Below, piece after piece: positions 43,303 to 52,941 of a stretch of 64,000 nt of DNA. Positions within the stretch are counted from its first letter, which is position 1, and each line of letters begins with the position of its first letter. The notes below the pieces were generated by a model. That model was not told the DNA's origin, did not search any database, and was given only the letters and a program-made list of their open reading frames with translations. Source of the stretch: Bacillus massilioanorexius. GTDB lineage: Bacteria; Bacillota; Bacilli; Bacillales; DSM-1321. The stretch is taken from assembly GCF_902374955.1 (NCBI RefSeq), contig NZ_CABKRX010000102.1, positions 1 through 64,000 of the forward strand, written 5' to 3'. The translations under genes were made by a program, and so were the position numbers.

Positions 43303-45239
43303 ATGGAGATGTGTTGATAATTGGTGAGGGTGAGTTAGCAAACTATGTTTATAGAGAATTGAACGATCAATATCAGGTCATTCACCAAGCTGATTTCGAT
43401 AAAGGAATACCAGAATCTACTGATATAGCTATAGTGTTAGATGATGGTTGGAATCCATCCACACATCAAAAATCAGAAGAAATGTTCCAATCAGCAGGTA
43501 TACCTTGGTTGCGTGGTTTCGTTTCATTTGGAATGGGAGTAGTCGGACCATTTGTGCAACCTGGTATTCCAGGGTGTTCACAATGTTCAGATTACAGACG
43601 GCTAATGGCTGGCCACGACAGAAAAGAAATGTGGCAAATATCTCAGCAATTAGTACATGAAGGAAGAAAAAATGATGTGGGAGCATCACGGATAGGACTT
43701 TTACAGATGGCTCATCTCATAAAAAATGAAGTGAATAGGTTATTCGAAGGTAAAAAACTATACACAGAAGGGCGTCTATCTCTAACAAACTTAAAAACTT
43801 TAAGTAACTCATGGCATATTTTTTTACCAAATCCGTTATGTATGGTATGTGGAAATTTACCTGACGATTCACCTGCTTTAGCAAAAATTTCGCTACAAGC
43901 AAGTCCAAAAATAAGCCTCGATAGTTATCGTTGTCGATCCATAGATGATTTAAGTAAAGTTCTAGTGAAAGACTATTTAGATTACAAAACAGGTTTTTTA
44001 AATAATAAAATGATAGACTTAGTACCTCCATTTGCTGATGTAAGTGTTATTCTACCTTTGTTAATAGGGGATGAAGGAACAGCAGGTCGAACTCACTCGT
44101 ATGCGTTAAGTGAGTTGACGGCTATTATGGAGGGAATAGAGCGATATTGTGGCATTATGGCTCGAGGCAAACGAACAGTAATCTTTGACAGTTATCGTAA
44201 TCTAAAAGTACATGCACTCAACCCTAGTGAGATAGGCTTACATTCAAAGGAATATTATGAACAAGCTGATTTTCCATATCTGCCATTTAGTCCTGATCAG
44301 CCGATTCATTGGGTTTGGGCTTATTCATTGATACAAGATAAATCAATATTAGTTCCTGAACAACTGGCATACTACAGCCTAGGATGTGGTGAGGGATTTG
44401 TCTATGAAACTTCTAATGGTTGTGCTGTAGGTGGAAGTCTAGAAGAGGCTATATTCTACGGTATTATGGAAGTATTAGAGCGTGATTCGTTTCTGCTAAC
44501 TTGGTATGCTAAGTTGAACCTTCCTCGTCTTGATCCTGCTTCAGCAAATGATCAAGAATTGTTGTTAATGATTGAACGTGCGAGAGCTGTTGCCGGATAT
44601 GATATCCATTTGTATAACTCAACAATGGAGCATGGTATTCCATGTATATGGGCATTGGCCCATAATAGGAAAGAGAATGGATTAAATATCATTTGTGCTG
44701 CTGGTGCTCATTTAGATCCAATAAGAGCGGCGAAAAGTGCGATTTATGAGTTAGCTGGAATGATGCTAACTCTTGATGATAAATTAGATGAGAATATCGA
44801 CGAACATATTCGGATGCTACATGATTCTTCGTTAGTAAAAAAGATGGATGATCATGGAATGCTGTATGGTTTGCCACAAGCTGAGGAACGACTGCATTTT
44901 TTACTACATGATCATCGTCCAATGCAAACATTTGAAGAAGCGTTTCAATGGAAGTCAAACCATTCGGATTTAACGGATGATCTAAAAGACATACTTCAAG
45001 TGTTTGAGCGTTTAAAGCTTGATGTAATTGTTGTGGATCAGACTACATCAGATGTTAAACGGAACGGATTACATTGTGTAAAAGTCTTAATTCCAGGAAT
45101 GCTACCGATGACATTTGGTCATCATCTTACTCGCTTAACAGGGTTAGAAAGGGTATTGAGGGTACCGATGGAACTAGGGTATACAAAGCAAAAGCTGAAG
45201 CCAGAACAGCTTAATCAACTTCCGCATCCTTTTCCATAA
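43299..45239 (+). CDS. YcaO cyclodehydratase fused to an E1-like leader-binding domain
   Basis: The 646-residue protein makes azolines from Cys/Ser/Thr using ATP. The N-terminal E1-like domain (1-200) has a zinc tetrathiolate formed by Cys93, Cys96 (PGCSQCSDYRRL) and Cys181, Cys184 (CMVCGNL). The YcaO domain (about 225-646) has the ATP-site helices ELTAIMEGIERYCG and SLEEAIFYGIMEVLERDSF. The C-terminus is proline-rich (LPHPFP), the tail known to be needed in YcaO enzymes. The start is GTG after GAGGAGG in the preceding gene. Together with the dehydrogenase it forms the azole synthetase. Confidence 0.92.
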   Translation: MNGDVLIIGEGELANYVYRELNDQYQVIHQADFDKGIPESTDIAIVLDDGWNPSTHQKSEEMFQSAGIPWLRGFVSFGMGVVGPFVQPGIPGCSQCSDYRRLMAGHDRKEMWQISQQLVHEGRKNDVGASRIGLLQMAHLIKNEVNRLFEGKKLYTEGRLSLTNLKTLSNSWHIFLPNPLCMVCGNLPDDSPALAKISLQASPKISLDSYRCRSIDDLSKVLVKDYLDYKTGFLNNKMIDLVPPFADVSVILPLLIGDEGTAGRTHSYALSELTAIMEGIERYCGIMARGKRTVIFDSYRNLKVHALNPSEIGLHSKEYYEQADFPYLPFSPDQPIHWVWAYSLIQDKSILVPEQLAYYSLGCGEGFVYETSNGCAVGGSLEEAIFYGIMEVLERDSFLLTWYAKLNLPRLDPASANDQELLLMIERARAVAGYDIHLYNSTMEHGIPCIWALAHNRKENGLNIICAAGAHLDPIRAAKSAIYELAGMMLTLDDKLDENIDEHIRMLHDSSLVKKMDDHGMLYGLPQAEERLHFLLHDHRPMQTFEEAFQWKSNHSDLTDDLKDILQVFERLKLDVIVVDQTTSDVKRNGLHCVKVLIPGMLPMTFGHHLTRLTGLERVLRVPMELGYTKQKLKPEQLNQLPHPFP

Positions 45240-45261
45240 GAGGTGATTAGGAGGTAGGATA

Positions 45262-46836
45262 ATGAATCTAGACACATTTTTGTACAATTTACATTTTGAT
45301 ATTGAAAAGGCAAGTCCGCCAGATTGGACAGTAGACTGGGAAGATGCTCCGTTATCCTATAAGCTCTACCGTGATTTGCCTGTGTTTTCATTTTCTCTAG
45401 AAACACCGCTGACTCTTGAATGGCAATTACCCTCAAAGCCTGATTTTGAAAGAATGGGCCATTTTCTCTGGTATGTATTTGGTCTGACACAATTTAGTCA
45501 AATCGTTTATCCATCGGATTCTTCAGAACAAACAGTGTACACTATGCAAACATTTCGGCGATTTGTTCCTTCTGGTGGGGCTTTGTATCCAAACGAGTTA
45601 TATATATATTTGAAGTTAGAACATCTGCCTGATGGTGTGTATCATTATGATGTAGCCCACCACCGCTTAGTGTTACTACGAGAAGGAAATTTTGACTCTT
45701 ATATTGCACAGTCTCTTGGAAACCGCTGCGAAATATCTACTTGTTTTGGTGTTGTGTTTATATCGTCAATGTTTTGGAAAAACTTTTTTAAATATCATAA
45801 TTTTTCCTATCGTTTACAGGGGTTAGATACCGGTGTATTGCTTGGGCAGCTTTTAGAAATAGCCAAACGCTTCGGTTTCGCGTCAAGTGTGTATTATCAG
45901 TTTCTTGATCGGGCTGTCAACCATCTGTTTGGTTTATCTGAACGGGAGGAGAGTATTTATGCCATTGTACCACTTTCGGTAGAGCCTACTAGCTGGTTTA
46001 CTAATGTAAGTGACAAAGATGGTGTTGTTTGTGATGTTGATTTATGTAGAGAATTAGAAAAAATTCAGTGTAATCACTATGTGCGATCATTGTATGTCAA
46101 AGAGTTTCCTATGTTACGTAAAATGAATGAAACCTCCATGATGGAATCGACGGAAATGTTTCGATGGGACAATAGTAATAAGAGTAAAGGTGAGGAACTG
46201 CAAAAAATAGATTTACCTTTTATTGAGAATTTGTCGTATGATTTGTCAACGATTTGTAAGAATCGGTTTTCACCAGAGATGGATTTTATTTTGGGAAAGG
46301 TAACTCTTCTGCAGCTAGCAACGTTACTTCAAGAGGCTACTGTCTCGTTCCCATATCGGAATGATTTGGATAGAGGAGAGTGTATAGAGGAGTCACGTAT
46401 CTCAATCTATGGTTGTTTTTATAATGTTGAAGGTATAGCTCCTGGAGCATATTCTTACGATAGTAAAAGTCATTCGTTATACCAAATCAATCCTGGTGAT
46501 CATAGACTTAAATTGCAATATGCTATGAGTCTTGATAATGTTAATTTACAACAAGTACCTTTATGTTTTCATATTGTGGGAAATAAGAATTCTTGGAAAA
46601 CAGAATTAGGTTATAGAGGATATCGAATTCAACAAATGGAAGCAGGCATGCTTGTACAACGTTTATTGTTGGCAGCTACGGCTCTTGGAATGGGAGGGCA
46701 TCCACTACTTGGTTATGATGTGAATCAATGTGATGTAATCTATAAAATAAAAATGGATAGAAAAACGAGCTTAATTCAAGTTCCAATAGGTTTCTATCGA
46801 CACCGACCATGGTTGAAAGGAAGTTTACAAAGCTAA
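45262..46836 (+). CDS. SagB-family FMN dehydrogenase for azoline oxidation
   Basis: The 524-residue protein has two nitroreductase-like halves. The first (about 85-240) has TMQTFRRFVPSGGALYPNELYIY, the SagB signature, and LLGQLLEIAKRFGF. The second (about 355-520) has SISIYGCFYNVEGIAPGAYSYD-like order and MLVQRLLLAATALGMGGHPLLGYD. It oxidises azolines to thiazoles using FMN. AGGAGGTAGG precedes the ATG. It is the last gene of the cluster; no transporter or immunity gene is linked. Confidence 0.9.
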   Translation: MNLDTFLYNLHFDIEKASPPDWTVDWEDAPLSYKLYRDLPVFSFSLETPLTLEWQLPSKPDFERMGHFLWYVFGLTQFSQIVYPSDSSEQTVYTMQTFRRFVPSGGALYPNELYIYLKLEHLPDGVYHYDVAHHRLVLLREGNFDSYIAQSLGNRCEISTCFGVVFISSMFWKNFFKYHNFSYRLQGLDTGVLLGQLLEIAKRFGFASSVYYQFLDRAVNHLFGLSEREESIYAIVPLSVEPTSWFTNVSDKDGVVCDVDLCRELEKIQCNHYVRSLYVKEFPMLRKMNETSMMESTEMFRWDNSNKSKGEELQKIDLPFIENLSYDLSTICKNRFSPEMDFILGKVTLLQLATLLQEATVSFPYRNDLDRGECIEESRISIYGCFYNVEGIAPGAYSYDSKSHSLYQINPGDHRLKLQYAMSLDNVNLQQVPLCFHIVGNKNSWKTELGYRGYRIQQMEAGMLVQRLLLAATALGMGGHPLLGYDVNQCDVIYKIKMDRKTSLIQVPIGFYRHRPWLKGSLQS

Positions 46837-46886
46837 GTTTACTAGATAGTCATGACTAAATTGCTAACAAAATAGTATAAACCATA

Positions 46887-46915
46887 ATAAGGACCAGTGT
46901 GGTTCTTTTTTTCTT
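46887..46915 (+). terminator. Terminator of the bacteriocin cluster
   Basis: aaggacc and ggttctt pair around agtgt and are followed by TTTTTTCTTTTT. Confidence 0.7.
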
Positions 46916-46977
46916 TTTGGATGTTTTCTAGAAGATTGTTGTTTTAATTCAGTCAGTGTATAAAAGGAGCATAAAAA

Positions 46978-47170
46978 GATCGATTGGATTGTAAAGTGGA
47001 TGCGAAATTCTTGCGGGAGTTGCGATATAGTTTAGCCTCACAGGCACTTTGTACGGAGGAGGCTCAACTACCCATCGTAAAGGAGCATACTGGAGCGGAA
47101 CTTATCTCAGTCTATATTCAATAACTCGTACTCGTTTATAGATAACAAAGTATACAAATAAAGCCGGAAG
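46978..47170. repeat. GC-rich intergenic repeat, copy D (longest)
   Basis: From the left: gattggattgtaaagtggat, gcgaaattcttgcgggagtt, cctcacaggcac, ggaggctcaact, catactggagcggaa, tcagtc, and the tail gataacaaagtatac. It keeps the inner section with the aggaggctcac-like part that is lost in copies A, C and E. No gene is present. Confidence 0.6.
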
Positions 47171-47274
47171 TTTATTCGTTTTTCTATATCCTTTATTATT
47201 GTCTAAAAGACCAATCCAATGTTGGCTTCAGTGTGATATAGATTCAGAAAAATGAAATATTTTTATAAACACAG

Positions 47275-47402
47275 TTGACAACTAGGAATAGTAAGTATTA
47301 TAGTGTGTTATAAGAAAATAAGCTGATTGCTGATCGGAAAACCGAAGGCTCTTAATCTATTGAGTGACATACCACTTTTTAGATTAAGAGCCTTTTATAT
47401 TT
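47275..47402 (+). promoter_or_regulatory. Promoter and attenuator-like hairpin of the sulfate importer operon
   Basis: TTGACA at 47275-47280 and tatagt at 47299-47304 (18-bp spacer) form a good promoter. Some 40 bases after the expected start, aaggctcttaatct (47345-47358) pairs exactly with agattaagagcctt (47381-47394), followed by TTTTATATTTT. A terminator inside the 5' leader implies control by premature termination. The short leader before it contains a cgg-aaaa-ccg hairpin. It is not an S-box or a T-box by sequence. Confidence 0.65.
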
Positions 47403-47438
47403 TCTATAGCAAAAATATTATGTAACGGAGGAATGGAA

Positions 47439-48497
47439 ATGAAAAAATTAGTAGGCCTGTTGTCACTATTCTTATTGATAGGGCTATTAACTGCTTGCGG
47501 TTCGAAAAGCAATCAAACATCAGGTGAACAGAAAAAATCTCAGAAAAATGGGTCAAAGAAAGAATCAGTTGAGTTATTAAATGTTTCATATGATCCAACT
47601 CGTGAGCTATACCAAGAATTTAATACAGCCTTTGTGAAATATTGGCAAAAAGAAAAGGGCCAAAACGTTACGATTCAACAATCTCATGGAGGTTCAGGGA
47701 AACAAGGAAGAGCAGTGATGGAAGGCCTTGAGGCGGATGTAGTCACTCTAGCCTTGGCGTATGATATTGATGCTATTGCAGAAGCAAATGGGTTATTATC
47801 AGAAGATTGGCAATCTAAGCTGCCGAATAATTCCACGCCTTATACATCGACTATTGTATTTTTAGTGAAAAAAGGCAATCCGAAAAATATTAAGGATTGG
47901 GATGATTTAATTCGAAAAGATGTGTCTGTCATTACACCAAATCCCAAAACATCTGGTGGAGCTCGGTGGAATTATTTAGCCGCGTGGGGATTTGCGGAGA
48001 AGAAATTTAACAATGATGAGAAGCAAGTGAAGAATTTTGTAAAAAAACTTTATAAAAATGTAGAAGTTCTTGATTCAGGGGCAAGAGGGGCAACAACTAC
48101 TTTTGTAGAACGTGGTATCGGTGATGTATTAATAGCTTGGGAGAATGAAGCCTTTCTTTCCATTAATGAATTAGGAGAAGATCAATTTGAAATTGTAGCA
48201 CCGTCAATTAGCATTCTAGCTGAACCTCCTGTTGCTGTAGTGGATAAAGTAGTAGATCGAAAAGGAACAAGAGAAGTGGCTGAAGGTTATTTAAACTATT
48301 TGTATAGTAAGGAAGGGCAAGAAATTGCAGCAAAAAATTATTATCGACCACGTAATGAAGAGGTATTACAAAAATATAATAAACAGTTTCCTAAAATTGA
48401 ACTAATCACTATTGACGAACAGTTTGGTGGTTGGAAGAAAGCTCAAGAAAAACACTTCAAAGATGGTGGGACTTTTGATGAAATTTATCAGCAATAA
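47439..48497 (+). CDS. Sulfate ABC transporter substrate-binding lipoprotein
   Basis: The 352-residue lipoprotein has a signal peptide ending at LLTAC. The mature protein shows the sulfate/thiosulfate-binding pattern LLNVSYDPTRELYQEFN, QQSHGGSGKQGRAVMEGLEADVVTLALAYDID and TPNPKTSGGARWNYLAAWGFA. The ATG at 47439 lies seven bases after GGAGG; the ATG at 47433 is too close. Four overlapping or adjacent genes form a complete importer. The 3' end overlaps cysT by 20 bases. Sulfate is the expected substrate; thiosulfate is possible. Confidence 0.93.
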   Translation: MKKLVGLLSLFLLIGLLTACGSKSNQTSGEQKKSQKNGSKKESVELLNVSYDPTRELYQEFNTAFVKYWQKEKGQNVTIQQSHGGSGKQGRAVMEGLEADVVTLALAYDIDAIAEANGLLSEDWQSKLPNNSTPYTSTIVFLVKKGNPKNIKDWDDLIRKDVSVITPNPKTSGGARWNYLAAWGFAEKKFNNDEKQVKNFVKKLYKNVEVLDSGARGATTTFVERGIGDVLIAWENEAFLSINELGEDQFEIVAPSISILAEPPVAVVDKVVDRKGTREVAEGYLNYLYSKEGQEIAAKNYYRPRNEEVLQKYNKQFPKIELITIDEQFGGWKKAQEKHFKDGGTFDEIYQQ

Positions 48498-49329
48498 CAA
48501 TCAGAGAATAAATAGGAAAAAGAAATCAGTATTACCGGGCTTTGGTTTAACGCTCGGTTTTACGATTTTATATTTAGGCGTACTTGTATTGATTCCGCTA
48601 TCCATGTTATTTCTTAATTCCTCTTCACTAGGTTGGAGTGGTTTTTGGGAAACTGTCACGGATAGTCGTGCAGTAGCCTCGTATAAATTAAGCTTTGGAA
48701 CAGCTTTTGTAGCTGCATGTATAAATGGCGTATTTGGGGTATTAATTGCTTGGGTATTAACTAGATATGAATTTCCAGGGAAAAAATTGATGGATTCATT
48801 AGTTGATTTACCATTTGCATTACCTACAGCTGTAGCGGGTATAGTACTTGCTACTTTGTATTCAACGAATGGATGGATTGGTCAATTTTTTTCTTTTCGA
48901 ATTGCTTATACGCCAATTGGCATCATGATAGCTCTTATTTTTATAGGTTTACCATTTGTTGTTCGAACAGTTCAGCCAGTTCTTGAAAATATGCAGAAAG
49001 AAGTCGAGGAAGTATCTTCTCTTTTGGGAGCAACACGTCTTCAAACCTTTCGTAAGGTCATTTTGCCAGAGTTAGTACCTGCTATTTTAACAGGCTTTGC
49101 TTTATCATTTGCACGATCACTTGGTGAATATGGTTCTGTTGTTTTCATTTCTGGAAATATGCCATATCAAACCGAAATAACTCCCCTTATTATTATGACT
49201 AAGCTAGAACAATACGATTATGTGGGAGCTACTGCAATCGCTTCAATTATGTTAGTGACAACGTTTATTCTTTTATTATGTATCAATCTCTTACAATGGT
49301 TCTCTAGTAGAAGATTTCAAAATGGGTAA
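48478..49329 (+). CDS. cysT: Sulfate ABC transporter permease CysT
   Basis: The 283-residue protein has six helices and the coupling loop EVEEVSSLLGATRLQTFRKVILPELVP followed by FARSLGEYGSVVFISGN, as in CysT (CysU). The ATG at 48478 lies inside the end of the binding-protein gene; the longer frame to 48412 would run deeper into it and is rejected. It forms the channel with CysW. Confidence 0.92.
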   Translation: MKFISNNNQRINRKKKSVLPGFGLTLGFTILYLGVLVLIPLSMLFLNSSSLGWSGFWETVTDSRAVASYKLSFGTAFVAACINGVFGVLIAWVLTRYEFPGKKLMDSLVDLPFALPTAVAGIVLATLYSTNGWIGQFFSFRIAYTPIGIMIALIFIGLPFVVRTVQPVLENMQKEVEEVSSLLGATRLQTFRKVILPELVPAILTGFALSFARSLGEYGSVVFISGNMPYQTEITPLIIMTKLEQYDYVGATAIASIMLVTTFILLLCINLLQWFSSRRFQNG

Positions 49330-49340
49330 GGAGAGAGAGT

Positions 49341-50222
49341 ATGCAATCGGGTACAGAAATAAATAAAAAGATTGTTTCAAGAAAGGGCACTGTTCATCGA
49401 ACAACAGAACCGTTTATTGTACGTATAATTCTAATCTCACTTGCGCTTTTATTTTTAGCATTTTTTTTAGTATTACCGTTAACTGCTATATTCGTAAAAG
49501 CATTTGAAAAAGGGATAAATGTTTATATAGCTGCTATAACACAACCTGATGCGTTAGCAGCCATTCAATTAACTTTACTTGTTACGGTTATTGTCGTCCC
49601 TATTAATGCCATTTTTGGAGTGGCGGCAGCTTGGGCGATTTCAAAATATCAATTTAAAGGCAAGAGTATTTTAATAACAATTATTGATTTACCATTCGCT
49701 GTCTCACCAGTCATAGCTGGGTTGATTTTTATTTTATTGTACGGACCTAATAGCTGGATTGGTCCATGGCTTCAAAGCCATGACATTAAAATATTGTTTG
49801 CTTTACCTGGTATTGTATTAGCCACATCATTTGTGACATTACCGTTTGTAGCACGAGAGCTTATTCCACTTATGCAAAGCCAAGGTTCCTCTGAGGAAGA
49901 AGCCTCTTTGGTATTAGGAGCTGGAGGATTTAAGACATTTGTGAAAGTAACATTGCCTAATATTAAATGGGGATTATTTTATGGAATCATTTTGTGCAAT
50001 GCACGAGCTATTGGTGAATTCGGAGCTGTTTCAGTAGTTTCTGGTCATATTCGTGGTTTAACAAATACAATGCCTCTTCATATTGAAATATTATATAACG
50101 AATATCAATTTTCAGCGGCCTTTGCAGTAGCATCATTAATGTCCATTTTGGCCATTATCACGTTAATAGTGAAAAATATCGTCGAGAGAAAAGGAAATTA
50201 TCGATCAAGGAAGGTTGGATAG
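49341..50222 (+). CDS. cysW: Sulfate ABC transporter permease CysW
   Basis: The 293-residue protein has six helices and the CysW features AISKYQFKGKSILITIIDLPFAVSPVIAGL, ASLVLGAGGFKTFVKVTLPNIKWGL and ARAIGEFGAVSVVSGHIRG. The start ATG follows GGAGAGAG. It lies 11 bases after cysT and 15 before cysA, in one operon. Confidence 0.93.
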   Translation: MQSGTEINKKIVSRKGTVHRTTEPFIVRIILISLALLFLAFFLVLPLTAIFVKAFEKGINVYIAAITQPDALAAIQLTLLVTVIVVPINAIFGVAAAWAISKYQFKGKSILITIIDLPFAVSPVIAGLIFILLYGPNSWIGPWLQSHDIKILFALPGIVLATSFVTLPFVARELIPLMQSQGSSEEEASLVLGAGGFKTFVKVTLPNIKWGLFYGIILCNARAIGEFGAVSVVSGHIRGLTNTMPLHIEILYNEYQFSAAFAVASLMSILAIITLIVKNIVERKGNYRSRKVG

Positions 50223-50237
50223 GAAGGGAGAACACGT

Positions 50238-51305
50238 ATGTCTATTTCAATACAAAATATATCTAAGTCATTTGGAAAAACATCCATTTTAAAAGATATT
50301 AATTTAGATATTAAAAGCGGAGAGCTAGTAGCGTTACTAGGTCCTTCAGGATCAGGGAAAACTTCGTTATTACGCATTATTTCGGGGCTTGAGCAGCCTG
50401 ATGAAGGATTCGTATTGTTTGATTCAGAGGACTTGTCAAATGTAAGTATTGGTCAAAGGCAGGTTGGTTTTGTTTTTCAGCATTATGCATTGTTTCGGAA
50501 TATGACCATTTTTGAGAATATTGCCTATGGTTTAAGGGTTCGACCAAGGAAGTTCCGACCTAGTAAGGAAGAAATAAAGAACAAGGTAACTGAACTATTA
50601 CAGCTAATTAAGCTGGAGCAATTTGGTGATCGTTATCCTAATGAGCTGTCAGGAGGTCAACGTCAACGTGTAGCTTTAGCAAGGTCATTAGCTGTAGAAC
50701 CCAAAGTGCTACTTCTTGACGAACCATTTGGTGCTCTTGATGCAAAGGTTAGAAAAGATCTTCGACGTTGGCTACGTAAGCTTCATAATGACTTTCCAAT
50801 TACGAGTGTGTTTGTGACACATGATCAGGAGGAGGCTTTAGATGTAGCAGATCGAATTGTGATTATGAATGATGGAAAAGTCGAACAGGTTGGAAGCCCG
50901 ATAGAGGTTTATGAAAATCCTGCAAATCCATTTGTATATGACTTTTTAGGAAGTGTTAATACTTTTTCAGGTAGAGTAAGAAATGGTAAGCTTCAAACGG
51001 GAGATTATACGTTTGAAGCATCGGGAATTGAAAAAAATCAAGACGGAAATGGAATTGGTTATACTAGACCACATGACTTCATTCTGGAAAAAGTAGCCTC
51101 TGATGAAACATCAATAGCATCTATAGTAGAGCATATCCATGCAGTCGGGCCAATTGTACGAGTGGAACTACAAAGGAAAGATAATAAGGAGACAATTGAA
51201 CTTGAAATATCGAAGGAAAACCGGGAAGAACTTCAGCTACAAGAGGGAGATTCTGTATTTGCTAAGCCGAAGGAGCTAAAGGTGTTTTTAGATTTTGTGA
51301 TTTAA
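50238..51305 (+). CDS. cysA: Sulfate ABC transporter ATP-binding protein CysA
   Basis: The 355-residue ATPase has Walker A GPSGSGKT, signature LSGGQRQR, Walker B VLLLDEPFGALD and switch VTHDQEEAL. A C-terminal TOBE-like regulatory domain (about 240-355, with GYTRPHDF) is typical of CysA. GGAAGGGAG precedes the ATG. It is the last gene of the importer; a GC-rich repeat copy follows immediately. Confidence 0.93.
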   Translation: MSISIQNISKSFGKTSILKDINLDIKSGELVALLGPSGSGKTSLLRIISGLEQPDEGFVLFDSEDLSNVSIGQRQVGFVFQHYALFRNMTIFENIAYGLRVRPRKFRPSKEEIKNKVTELLQLIKLEQFGDRYPNELSGGQRQRVALARSLAVEPKVLLLDEPFGALDAKVRKDLRRWLRKLHNDFPITSVFVTHDQEEALDVADRIVIMNDGKVEQVGSPIEVYENPANPFVYDFLGSVNTFSGRVRNGKLQTGDYTFEASGIEKNQDGNGIGYTRPHDFILEKVASDETSIASIVEHIHAVGPIVRVELQRKDNKETIELEISKENREELQLQEGDSVFAKPKELKVFLDFVI

Positions 51306-51360
51306 TGTTAAAGGTAGGTAGCCAGATTAAGAGCTTCCTACCTTTTCTTACTTTTATTGA

Positions 51361-51445
51361 AGTTGGTTGGAGAGTAAGGTGCGAGACTCTCTGTGGGGCT
51401 CACCGGTCCACATCTCGGAAAGCGAACATCCTAGATCAAAATTTA
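51361..51445. repeat. GC-rich intergenic repeat, copy E
   Basis: The order gttggttggagagtaaggtg, cgagactctctgtgggg, ctcaccggtccac, atctcggaaagcgaacatcc parallels copy C, with a decayed right end (tagatcaaaattta). Confidence 0.65.
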
Positions 51446-51511
51446 ATTTTTGAAAACATATACCTTAGCTATTCTTATTATAAATAACTACTTATCATTT
51501 AGTTAGTGTAC

Positions 51512-52084
51512 TTACGCATTAAATGTACAATTATTGACTTTATCAGGACATCGGCTAATCATTTTTGCCAAGTAAATGATTAGGACAATCTGCATGATGA
51601 AAGCGGATATTACACTGATGAATGATACAATTATTTGCCATCCAGATGGGAGATTGATTACAAAAGATTGCAGTAGTAAGGAGATAAGCATAATACTTAT
51701 ATACCATTTAAATAGTAATTTTGTTGTTTGCAGCATGGATTGATGGGATATTCTTTGAGCAAATTCTATAATCAATACAAACAGATAATAGATTAATAAA
51801 ATTTGAATATAGGCCAAAACGTATAAATAATAGTTGTAACCATTAATGGATTGTTGAATAGTATTATCTATAACAAATGTAGGGATAGAGATAATCATTA
51901 ATGATAAGCTTAGTATTTTCGCAGTCCGGGTATTTTGGGATGATGATAAGAAAGAACTAAGTTTCTTTATGCCAAAATAGATATAAAGGTAGCCAATGAA
52001 GTCAGGAAGAAGATCAATAGGAATTTGAAGATCAATCATTATTAATAGAAATCCGATAATAAAATATTTAAATATCTCTTTCAT
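51512..52084 (-). CDS. Multi-pass membrane protein of unknown function
   Basis: The 190-residue protein has about five hydrophobic helices and an N-terminal LQIPIDLLPDFIGYLYIYFG stretch. This recalls small Bacillus membrane proteins of unknown role. Its start overlaps the stop of the upstream gene (ATGA at 52081-52084), so the two form a coupled pair. No motif for a reaction is seen. Confidence 0.65.
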   Translation of the reverse strand: MKEIFKYFIIGFLLIMIDLQIPIDLLPDFIGYLYIYFGIKKLSSFLSSSQNTRTAKILSLSLMIISIPTFVIDNTIQQSINGYNYYLYVLAYIQILLIYYLFVLIIEFAQRISHQSMLQTTKLLFKWYISIMLISLLLQSFVINLPSGWQIIVSFISVISAFIMQIVLIIYLAKMISRCPDKVNNCTFNA

Positions 52085-52941
52085 TCTTGTGCACCTCTTT
52101 CTCTTTTTACCAGTTCATTGACTTGATTTTGAGAAAGGCTGGGTTCTGCATTTAGTAAGATAAGCTGTTGTACGTTATTACCCTTGTTAGAAGTTCCAGA
52201 CCATATGACATGTATATTAGCAGAACTTGCTTGTTGTTTAGAGTTTGTCTTTTTAAGTATGATTTTTACAATATCTTTTTTCTGAAATGAAAGTGGCCAA
52301 TTAATCTCTGAAGATAAAAGTGCGTTCTGACTGGTTTTGGTTAGGATTGATACTTCGATTCCGTTTGCTAATGGTTTAGGTAACTTTATTTCATTCATTG
52401 TAACATCTTCTTTAACCGCAAAAGTATGTTCTGTTATACCTTGAGTAGAGTTAGATGTCTGAATGAAATCTAAATATTGTGTTCCTTCGGTTGATCTTAA
52501 TAAATGGAACTGCCGAATATTAGCAGGAAACGACTTTCCATTGGGGAAGGAAATCGCAACATTTTGAAGGGTGTTCTTTTGCTCATGAAGTTGTTCTATG
52601 TCACTTGCCCTCAATTCAAAAAGGACTTTCTTTAAATAGTGATGTCTATATTCTTTTACGATTGTTATGTATCCGAGTTGACTGTTCCAAGAGATTGCGG
52701 GCTCTTGATTTTCAGCATACTTGGTTACTATTTGTAAGGTATTATTTTTTTCTTGTTCATTCTTGTTATCCAAATAGTAAAGTGTCATATAGCTTAAAGA
52801 ATCCGGAGATTGCACAATATAAGATGGTAAAATAATTGGCTCTTTTAATTGCTTCGATTCAAAATAAACAGAATTTGAAATCCAACTAATGAAGATAATC
52901 ATCATAGTTCCTGCAAACCAATACTTTTTCAAAAAGCGCAT
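52081..52941 (-). CDS. Membrane-anchored extracytoplasmic protein of unknown function
   Basis: The 286-residue protein has one N-terminal hydrophobic helix (residues 7-27) that can anchor or export it, and an outside domain rich in beta-strand pattern. No cysteine lipobox, catalytic motif or known family was recognised. It is translationally coupled to the downstream five-helix protein, so they probably act together at the membrane. Confidence 0.65.
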   Translation of the reverse strand: MRFLKKYWFAGTMMIIFISWISNSVYFESKQLKEPIILPSYIVQSPDSLSYMTLYYLDNKNEQEKNNTLQIVTKYAENQEPAISWNSQLGYITIVKEYRHHYLKKVLFELRASDIEQLHEQKNTLQNVAISFPNGKSFPANIRQFHLLRSTEGTQYLDFIQTSNSTQGITEHTFAVKEDVTMNEIKLPKPLANGIEVSILTKTSQNALLSSEINWPLSFQKKDIVKIILKKTNSKQQASSANIHVIWSGTSNKGNNVQQLILLNAEPSLSQNQVNELVKRERGAQE

